NCBI RefSeq assembly: GCF_000143415.4
Contig: NW_003314262.1
Location: 2,277,804 to 2,341,803, forward strand
DNA length: 64,000 nt
Origin: Selaginella moellendorffii
Taxonomy: Eukaryota > Streptophyta > Lycopodiopsida > Selaginellales > Selaginellaceae
Direction: 5' to 3'
Shown here: in pieces, positions 22,180 to 29,615 of the stretch
How the letters are laid out: every line of letters starts with the position of its first letter
Numbering within the stretch: the stretch's first letter is position 1
Position numbers and translations under genes: made by a program
Notes under the pieces: generated by a model
Told to the model about the DNA's origin: nothing
Database searches by the model: none
Seen by the model: the letters and a program-made list of their open reading frames with translations, nothing else

Positions 22180-22564
22180 TGTGGCGATCGGCGCGCGAGC
22201 TCTCAAGAGCCCTGGAAATCAAGGCGCTAGCACAAGCCCTGGAAATATTTGATTGGCGCGCGAGCTCCCAAGAACCCTAGAAATCCTGGCAAAGCCCTGT
22301 GCTCGTCAAAGAATTCGAACCCTAAACCGGATTTAAAGAAAAGTATCTTGGGCCCAAACCTTAGTGCTAGTACTTTTCAAACGCGTCTCTGCCCGGCAGT
22401 GCGGCACGGCCATGGCGGCGAACAGGGCCAGGGGAATCCTCTTCTCGATCTCTGTGCGCTGATTTCCAGGCTACTTCGTCTCGGAGCGATCAGGAATTCG
22501 GGAATTTTCTACCGCGGAGCTTGGAGGCTGGATGGATGAGCATTTTGCTCGATCTTGATTCTCC
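22180..22564. promoter_or_regulatory. Probable bidirectional promoter, BRIZ / PDZ-like gene
   Basis: 385 bp between divergent start codons. Contains CCTAGAAATCCTGGCAAAGC-type repeated words near 22206-22290: the phrase GCGCGCGAGCTC(T/C)CAAGA(G/A)CCC(T)(A)G occurs twice, about 65 bp apart (22191 and 22257). Also AACCCTAAACC at 22318-22328, a telo-box-like element. Both transcripts probably start here. Confidence 0.45.
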
Positions 22565-24256
22565 ATGGGAGGGGCGACGGAGAGGCAGGCGCTGGTGGCC
22601 GTGAAATCCATCACTGGCTGCGGCGCCGAGGATTGGAGCGAGGGCCGATTGCTGCCCGGGGATGTAATCGAGCAGGTCACGGCGGTGAAGCAAGAGGTCA
22701 ATGTCTTTGCCAGCGCGCCTTTCAAGGACGGGAAGTATGGGTTGCAGCGCGAGCTCCGGAAGATCCACAAGGCGAACGAGACGGCACTGGCGAGAGTGAA
22801 GCGAAGAGGTACTAAGGTCGATTTGAGCGTGTGTGTTGTCTCGGAGGAAGCGATGATGCGCAAGAAGCTCTACTTGTTGGCGGATCCCGTCCAGAAGAAC
22901 TACGTCGCACTACTCATGGATTCTACCGAGGAAGAATGCGTGGCTCTGCAAGGTACTACTTGGATTTTTTTCTTGCTCGACTGCCTAGAACAGTGTGATT
23001 TGATGGAACTTTACTTAGTTTTGCAGACCAGACTAGAAGGCTTATGGAAAAGCTCAAGAGGCCCGGCGTCTCCCAGCAAGTCTCCATAAAGGACCGGCTC
23101 ATCTCGTATCCATGGCAATCCAAAATGCACCAGTTCCTTCCATCGCCCAATTCTGCCATGGTTTTCTCGCTCATTTTGATGCCGTTCCAACGCGCCAACG
23201 AGGGTGGCGATGGCGATCTCGAGAACACAACAGCTAGAGCAATGGCGTGGCTGTCGGCTTCGCAGAGCTCCGGCGTTCCAGTGATCTTCGTGAATATCCA
23301 GAGCGAGCCAATGTTTCTACAGGTATGCCAGTTCCTTCTCCTTTTTCTCTATCGTTTCAAAGCTGATCGCAAGATCTCTTGTATCAGTCCTCAACTTCGA
23401 AATACTTTGGATCGAGCAATCCCGAGGACCCTCTGGGGATGGTAAACTCGGGAATGTATCCATTGCATGAACTAGAAGGTACCGAAATTAATGTAACTCG
23501 GGCAATCAGGCTTTGGTACTCTCCACCGGAAGGAGAAATCGCGATCACACTCCAGCCCACCGATGGCGAAGCTCGGCTCGGTGTCAATATCACTTGCACA
23601 GAAGAGGTGCGTAGAAGTGATCTCCAACCGCGCTAAAGTTGAACTTTTTCTCGCAGGGATTTTGCTATGTTTCATCGGTAGACATAGGAACAGCGGCCGA
23701 TCGAGCGGGGATACGAAAGATCTACGACGCGGCATGCTCAGCAAACAAGCTTTTGGTCGTCTCCCGCGTTGCTGGCGAGAAGGTGACGCCGTGGTTCGTC
23801 TCGGCCTCGGGAGCCATCCGGTGCTTCAATGCTCACTCCATCAGCGAGAAGATCTCATCTCACAGGCAAGCTCGCGAGCCGATCGACTTCTACTTCATGG
23901 TCTGGACCGGCGGGACAAACGTGAAGCCAGCGTCGCCATCTCGCGCTCGCGCTCGCGATCGCCCTCGTCCCGCCGAGAACCTGGACCGATCCTCGAGCTC
24001 GCTGGAGGGACAGATGGTGAGCGTGACGAGCTCCAGGTACTCGCTCTCGAGCGAGAGCGATGGAAAGATGGATTCGTTCGGCAGTGGAGAGAAGATCGAT
24101 GGAAGCTTGGAGCTGGCAATCTCTGACGATCTCGCAGTGGAGAGAACTTCTTCCACCAGGAGCTTCAACTTCCAGGACGATGTCCCATCACTTGGGAAGA
24201 ACAAGGGCGACAAACTCACGACGAACGAGGAATTCACATTCAACGCCACAGGATGA
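22565..24256 (+). CDS. Unrecognised plant protein with a PDZ-like segment
   Basis: I do not recognise this family. ATG at 22565 opens a frame spliced through short introns (first intron about 22953-23026) to a TGA at 24254-24256, about 500 residues. The first half is globular with no signal peptide or membrane helix (ITGCGAEDWSEGRLLPGDVI, later DRLISYPWQSKMHQFLPSPN). The middle has TLQPTDGEARLGVNITCTEE and GFCYVSSVDIGTAADRAGIR; the run YVSSVDIGTAADRAGI is reminiscent of the core of a PDZ domain. The last 120 residues are Ser/Arg/Asp/Glu-rich and probably disordered (SPSRARARDRPRPAENLDRS). Good coding bias, consistent splicing and a head-to-head neighbour make it a real gene. A scaffold role is a guess. 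Confidence 0.7.
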
Positions 24257-24423
24257 GGTGTACGCTTTGTAACATAGAATATTCTAATGGGCGGTAACGG
24301 TATATTCCCCCGCGCGGTGACGTCGCGCCCGTGATCCAGTACTGTGGCTGGATCGTGTGGCGGTGGCGTCCTCTAGGTCAAACGCGTTGGGAGGGTTGTT
24401 CTAGGGTTTACGCACTCTCGGCG

Positions 24424-25568
24424 ATGGCGGAGCATCTCGCCTCCATCTTCGGCACAGAGAAGGATCGCGTTAACTGCCCCTTCTATTTCAAGATCGGCGC
24501 TTGCCGCCATGGCGACCGCTGCTCCAGGCTCCACAACAAGCCCACAATCAGCCCCACGCTGCTGCTCTCGAATATGTACCAGAGGCCGGATATGGCGACG
24601 CCGGGGATGGATCTGAATGGGCAGACGATGGATCAGAAGAAAATCCAGGAGCATTTTGAGGTACTGGAGTGGTTTCTTGAGATTTGATTTGTGGGTCTCA
24701 ATTTTTTCTTTTTTCGCTTGGCAGGACTTTTACGAGGATATGTTTGAGGAGCTCAGCAAGTATGGGGAGATTGAAAGCCTCAATGTGTGCGACAATCTTG
24801 CAGACCATATGGTAAGCCTTGTGTTTCTCATTTTTATTCTGATGCTTTGTTTTTTTGTTTTTTGTTTTTTTTCGTTGTTTTCTTCGTTGCTTCCTTTCAG
24901 GTTGGAAATGTGTATGTGCAATTTAGGGAGGAGGAAGAAGCTGCTGCGGCTCTGAAGGCACTATCAGGACGTTTCTATGCAGGTTTGCGTGTTCCTCTTC
25001 TCTCCTGTTTTTTCAAAAATATTTTTCTTTGCAGGTCGACCCATCATCGTTGATTTTTCGCCTGTGACCGATTTTCGAGAAGCTACATGTCGTCAGTACG
25101 AAGAAAACACTTGTAACCGTGGAGGCTACTGCAACTTCATGCACTTGCGACGCATTGGAAGGTCTGTTCATCCAAAAACTGTTTTTTATTTTCTGACTCC
25201 TGTTCTTGTGACATTGTCTTTGCTGCAGAGAGTTACGGAGGCGGCTGTTTGGAGGCTACAGAAGACGAGGAGGACGCAGCAGAAGCCGCAGCATGAGTCC
25301 TCGCAGGCAAGACGACCGTCGCCACTACGACGATCGGCGACGGAGGTACGATGATCGAGGAGGTAACTACGATCATCACAGCAGGTACGATCGACCGCGG
25401 AGGCGAGATGGCAGCCGCAGCCGCAGTCCTCGATCGCGCGGCGGCCGGGAAGGCAGCGTGGAGAGGCGAGCCAGGATCGAGCAATGGAACAGGGAGCGAG
25501 AGGAGCACGGCGGAGGAGGCGCTGGCGGCGAAGCGAATGGAAACCAGCTTCCATACGGCGCCGAGTGA
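24424..25568 (+). CDS. U2AF35: U2AF35, small subunit of the U2 snRNP auxiliary factor
   Basis: Splicing factor that recognises the AG of 3' splice sites together with U2AF65. Start ATG gives [20 protein letters not shown], the classic N-terminus. Domain order: CCCH zinc finger 1 ([20 protein letters not shown]), U2AF-homology RRM ([20 protein letters not shown] ... [18 protein letters not shown]), CCCH zinc finger 2 ([20 protein letters not shown]), then an RS-type tail ([33 protein letters not shown]). Ends [12 protein letters not shown]. Introns are short. A telo-box (TAGGGTTT, 24402-24409) lies 15 bp before the start codon. GNATATNC sites are at 24277-24284 and 24300-24307. Complete and of normal length. 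Confidence 0.95.
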
Positions 25569-26509
25569 ATCGCAACGCTCTCTGGTTGGTTTCTCTTGAA
25601 AATCCTTCCTTTCCTTCATGCAGGTGGCATCAAACATAGCTCACAGATCTCCACTCTGTGCAGGTGTGCAGGGCACCACCTTGATGTGCAAAACTTTTGG
25701 ATTTTTTGCTTGCTTGGTCTTGCCTGTTCTTCCCTCTCTCCCGGTTTTTTCTTTGTTCTTCCGGGCTTTTTCCATTCCCGAGCAGGCCTTTTTTTTGCTT
25801 TCTTCTACTTGGTCCCTGCATTGCTGCTTGCCTTTGCATTCTCTCCAGGTTGATACTAACATCACAGGAGTTTTTTTTATAGCTGCTGCCTGTCTCTCAG
25901 GTATCCTTTTTTTTGTGGTCTTCCTCGTTTTTTTTTCCCTCGTCTCCAAAGTTTTCTTGAAGCGTGCAGGTTTTTCAGGGTGATACTCTCATGTGTAAAA
26001 AATGTGTAGGTGAGAGAGAGCATTTGGAGCTAATGCGGTTTTCGTGTATACAGGTTGATTGGTTTCACGCAGAAAGGCGTCGTGAAGAACAAGCACGAGA
26101 AAAAAAAAAGAGCTGTGCGGGCTGCTTATGTAAAACAAAACTATGGTTTGATTAATAGGAACGCTAATACCGTGGTTGGTATATTTGATTCTTCGTATAT
26201 TCTGTCTCGTGGCATTTTCCGGCTGTGGGACGTTATGTTCTTGGAATATGCCTGCTGTGAAGCGTGCAAGTCATTAGGAGAGCTATGGACGAATGGCTGT
26301 GCGAGTTTTCAAGGAGGGCAGGCTTTAGGTCTTTTTGGATGATTTTACAATACTCGCGGTCCCAATCGTCCGGGCTCGCGGGCGGGAAAGAGAGGTATCT
26401 TGGAATGTTTGCTCGCGGCGACGAAAATCTTCGAGAATCCACTGCGATCGCGCGATCGAGGGGATCGAGGTAGTTCTTGCGCGATCGAGGTATCGAGGTA
26501 CAGATTTTC
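25569..26509. other. U2AF35 3' flank with long pyrimidine tracts, then promoter of the tandem paralogue 1
   Basis: 25690-25960 is strongly pyrimidine-rich and contains several strings that look like 3' splice sites (Py tract + CAG), plus a perfect branch-point word TACTAAC at about 25855-25861. A related phrase recurs: CAGGTGTGCAGGGCACCACC...ATGTGCAAAA (about 25661-25694) and CAGGTTTTTCAGGGTGATAC...ATGTGTAAAA (about 25966-26000); their translations share GxTLMCK. The open frames here are low-complexity Phe/Leu runs and are not called. From 26350 on the DNA is rich in GCGATCG words and is probably the leader of the next gene. Confidence 0.45.
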
Positions 26510-28951
26510 ATGCTCGCATTCCAGAAGAGGCTGGAGAGGCTTGCGGCGGGCACAGATCCTCGCGAGCCGGATGCTTTGGCAGCGGAAGCGCCGATATTTC
26601 GAGAGGAGGAGCGATCTTACTGTCTCATCGTGCGCGGGATCTCCAAGAAGGACACTTGCCCCGAAGATTTGCAGCGGCTCGCCGACGGCATTCTCCGGGA
26701 GAGCTTTCGATTCTTCCCGCCCTGTGACGAATTCGTGGAGAAGGTTTTCTACTGCTTGCATGTCGATGGAGACATGGGCATCCTGGTGTTCTCCTCGGAG
26801 CTCATGGCGGAGCTTCTCTTCTTCGCGTGCTGCGACGAGACGATCTCGCCTTTCTCCATCGCCGGCAAGAGGTTCTCGCTGGAGAGGATCTACGATCGGT
26901 CAGGAGAGCAGTGCCGAATGATCGAGGATTTCCTGGCGGAAACAGCAGCGGCAGGGCCAGTCCCAGCGTCCAAGTTCGTTTTTCTAGCCGGAGTTCCACG
27001 GAAATGGGAGGACGCGGACAAGCTCGAAAGATACTTCAATGGGTTCTTTCCATTCAAGGTTGTGACATCTGTCCGGGTCTTTCCAGGGGCCACGTATCTC
27101 GAGTGTACGTCCAAGGCAGCCATTGACAGGCTCTTCTTTCGGTGCGAGCAAGACGCGAGGATCGTGACGGACATTGGCCAGGAGGTTGTGATTTGCTCCG
27201 GGAAGATTTTGCCGCTGTGGAGAGTGGTCCCAGATCGGAGGAGCCAGTCGAGTGACGCATCAGCAGAAGAGCAAGAGGTTGTTTTCGAAGAGAAGAGGAA
27301 AACTTTGGACGATGCTTGCGCTACGGAGACAGTGACGAGCACTCCGGCGGGGAAGCGGCATGAAGTTGCAATCTCAACTAGCGAAAAGGTGACAGTGCAA
27401 CTCAAGGATCTGGAAAAACAAGTTGACAAGGCAGGAGCTCCAGCGGCAAGGACGTCAACTCCTCAAGTTGAGCAGCAAGGCGAAGCTTTGCGTTCGCCCG
27501 AGGAGATTATCCGAAACGTGCTCATCGATGACTCCATGATGGAATGCGGAACTCCATCTCCCCGAGCGACAGGTCCGAGCTGCCGTCAAGTAGTTTGGGA
27601 GCCGCCAACGCACAGTGGCCGCCGGGTCGTGTGGGAAGAAGCAGTTCCGCCAGAAATGCAAAGACAGAGACGAGAATTCAGGCTCAGGCAATGCGGGCTA
27701 GTAATCGGAGGACTTACCAGGGAGAAGTTCGACTTGGAGCGAGTGGCATACCATTTCTCGAGCTTGCTTCGAAAGTTCCAGCTCCACAGCGATGCAGAAC
27801 CGGAGGTTTCATGGAGATCTCCGAAAGAGGCGGTAGTCGCCTTTGCTTCCGAGAACACCGTGGATCGCCTTCTGGACAACTACATCCAGTTCCCGGAGGA
27901 GTTTTACTTGAACAACTCGAGGTTCTGGTTGTCTCGACCGGAAGGCTACCATCGACCAGGCGCGATTTACAGAGAAGGCAACCTGACAACCGATGGCAAA
28001 GCCGTCACCTTCGACGGAGTAGGCGTCCACTTGCACCGCGAGCAACTCAAAGGAGCTCTCGTGGAGGCCGTGGAGAAGATGCTCCTTAAACACGGGGTGG
28101 TGGAGAAAGGCAAGCCTCTCTTCAAGAGCTTCACGAACTTCGAGACCAAGGCTGTGGCGGTACTGGACGAGGTGGTGGCCAACGCTCTCGTCTCAGCCTG
28201 CGTCGGCTTGACAGTGGCTCGGCGGCCTCTCTCCATCTACACTTCCAAAGACCAGGTGACTTTGTTCGTGGCCGAGCTCCCGGAGGCCGTCGGCAACACT
28301 CTCGACAAGCTCGGGCAGCTGCTCGCGTCGGGGCTGGCGAAGATGAGCGTCGACCACCGCAGCGCCATCGAGCGGATCGAGTGGTCGGGTCGCAGCGTGG
28401 CCAGGGTGACACTGCGCAGCGAGGCCGCCGCGGACGCGCTCATGAGCGCCTACGTCAACTTCACGCTCGACTTCTGCGTGTCGGACATGCCGCTGGTGAT
28501 CTTCCGCCACGAGCGCTACGTCCGGCCTGGAGCAACTTACAGGAAGAGGGACAGGACGATCGATCTAGATCTTCCGCCGGGCTGGGGCGATGATCATCAG
28601 CAACCAGAGCTGTGGCAAGTTCACGTCGCGGGGATTTTCCCGGCGCTGGATCCCATCCCGCTCATGGGGGCCGTGAACGAGCTGCTGGAGACGGCGCTGG
28701 CGAAGCATGGCATCCTGGAGCGGGGCGAGAGGCCTTTCAAGCGGTTCTACTGGCAGAAGGGGAGCGAACTTGCGAGCTTGATCGTGGAGGAGGACGTCGC
28801 CGCCAAGCTGGTGGACGTCAAAGGATTGACGCTGGCCGGGCACCACATTTCCTTCTATGATGCCACGGTTTTTCGCGATGGCCACCAGGAAGGAGAAGAA
28901 GGATCTCCTCGTAGAACTGGAGGCTGGATCGAAGAAGAGGAAGAAAACTGA
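26510..28951 (+). CDS. Intronless multi-RRM-like protein, tandem paralogue 1 (unrecognised family)
   Basis: An 813-residue single open frame; the first ATG of the frame is at 26510 (MLAFQKRLERL). I do not know the family. By eye it has six modules. Module 1: SYCLIVRGISKKDTCPEDLQ ... MGILVFSSELMAELLF. Module 2: KFVFLAGVPRKWEDADKLER ... ATYLECTSKAAIDRLFF, RRM-like in spacing. A disordered linker follows (about 27230-27680). Modules 3 and 5 (GLVIGGLTREKFDLERVAYH; VTLFVAELPEAVGNTLDKLG) each end in a RPxGAxYR motif (HRPGAIYREG; VRPGATYRKRD). Modules 4 and 6 share a pattern of KHG(V/I)(V/L)E(K/R)G(K/E)xPFK-type words. It ends GGWIEEEEEN. Intron-free and GC-rich among intron-rich neighbours. RNA binding is plausible but not shown: aromatic RNP residues are mostly missing. 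Confidence 0.82.
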   Translation: MLAFQKRLERLAAGTDPREPDALAAEAPIFREEERSYCLIVRGISKKDTCPEDLQRLADGILRESFRFFPPCDEFVEKVFYCLHVDGDMGILVFSSELMAELLFFACCDETISPFSIAGKRFSLERIYDRSGEQCRMIEDFLAETAAAGPVPASKFVFLAGVPRKWEDADKLERYFNGFFPFKVVTSVRVFPGATYLECTSKAAIDRLFFRCEQDARIVTDIGQEVVICSGKILPLWRVVPDRRSQSSDASAEEQEVVFEEKRKTLDDACATETVTSTPAGKRHEVAISTSEKVTVQLKDLEKQVDKAGAPAARTSTPQVEQQGEALRSPEEIIRNVLIDDSMMECGTPSPRATGPSCRQVVWEPPTHSGRRVVWEEAVPPEMQRQRREFRLRQCGLVIGGLTREKFDLERVAYHFSSLLRKFQLHSDAEPEVSWRSPKEAVVAFASENTVDRLLDNYIQFPEEFYLNNSRFWLSRPEGYHRPGAIYREGNLTTDGKAVTFDGVGVHLHREQLKGALVEAVEKMLLKHGVVEKGKPLFKSFTNFETKAVAVLDEVVANALVSACVGLTVARRPLSIYTSKDQVTLFVAELPEAVGNTLDKLGQLLASGLAKMSVDHRSAIERIEWSGRSVARVTLRSEAAADALMSAYVNFTLDFCVSDMPLVIFRHERYVRPGATYRKRDRTIDLDLPPGWGDDHQQPELWQVHVAGIFPALDPIPLMGAVNELLETALAKHGILERGERPFKRFYWQKGSELASLIVEEDVAAKLVDVKGLTLAGHHISFYDATVFRDGHQEGEEGSPRRTGGWIEEEEEN

Positions 28952-28955
28952 AAGC

Positions 28956-29087
28956 GAATATCCTACCCAAACGCAGGGAATATTCTGCTGCTTGAGCAGG
29001 GAAAGAATATTCTATTAGGTCTAAGGATATTCCGCGGCCGGACTATGTCAAGAGAGGATATTCTGTCTAAAACTAAGGGGGATATGC
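28956..29087. promoter_or_regulatory. Cluster of six GNATATNC (P1BS-like) palindromes
   Basis: Six matches in 132 bp: GAATATCC 28956-28963, GAATATTC 28978-28985, GAATATTC 29005-29012, GGATATTC 29025-29032, GGATATTC 29056-29063 and GGATATGC 29080-29087. By chance about one match per 4 kb is expected in even-composition DNA. GNATATNC is the binding site of PHR1-type MYB factors, which control phosphate-starvation genes. The cluster lies just past the end of paralogue 1 and about 530 bp before the start of paralogue 2, so it could serve the promoter of the latter. The function is inferred. Confidence 0.55.
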
Positions 29088-29615
29088 CGTTGCCGTAGAT
29101 GTCTGCATCACCAAGATTCCTTCCCGGCTATGCTATGGAGAAAGATGGCACGGTATAGCTGTGAGGGCTTCCCATTTTGCGTGTCGTTAGTTTTACATTG
29201 AAATGCCGCTAGGTACCACGGACGCGCCGCGCCAGCGACAACCGAATGGCGGAGGTTTCTTCTTCCCGTCCAAGAATGCCGCCGCTGCCGCCTAGCGTCC
29301 GCCGCGAGCGGCGATTCCAGGCGCGGCGGATCAGCAGCGCCGGGCCTCCAGGTGAAAATCCCCGCCGGGAATCGGCGTTCTTGCGTTCTTTCTCTCACGA
29401 TCGCGATCGGGGAGTGGCAGTTCTTGGAGCGGCGGATGGACATCGGCGCCCGGCGGCAGTGCTTGCGCGATCGTCGTAATCCGGGGAGAGGGCGAAATAT
29501 TTCCGATCGTCAAGGTAACTTGGTCTTCCAGTTCCTAGCTAGAACCAAACGCTTGGAAAGCCGGCGCTGATTCCGAAAGATTCACAGATTTCCAAGCGCA
29601 GGCCCGCCAGCGGCG
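29088..29615. other. Leader region of tandem paralogue 2
   Basis: No gene is called. Several overlapping open frames of 70-110 codons on both strands reflect the high GC content. CG-rich words such as CGATCGCGATCGG near 29398 resemble those upstream of paralogue 1. The region probably contains the promoter and 5' untranslated part of the gene starting at 29616. Confidence 0.4.

Noticed and set aside
25596-25983. Phe/Leu-rich membrane-protein-like frames after U2AF35
   Set aside because: Generated by poly-pyrimidine tracts; frames overlap on the same strand and none shows domain or splice support.
27544-28412. Several 90-180-codon frames on other strands and phases inside tandem paralogue 1
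   Set aside because: Shadows of a GC-rich intronless gene whose frame is conserved in paralogue 2.
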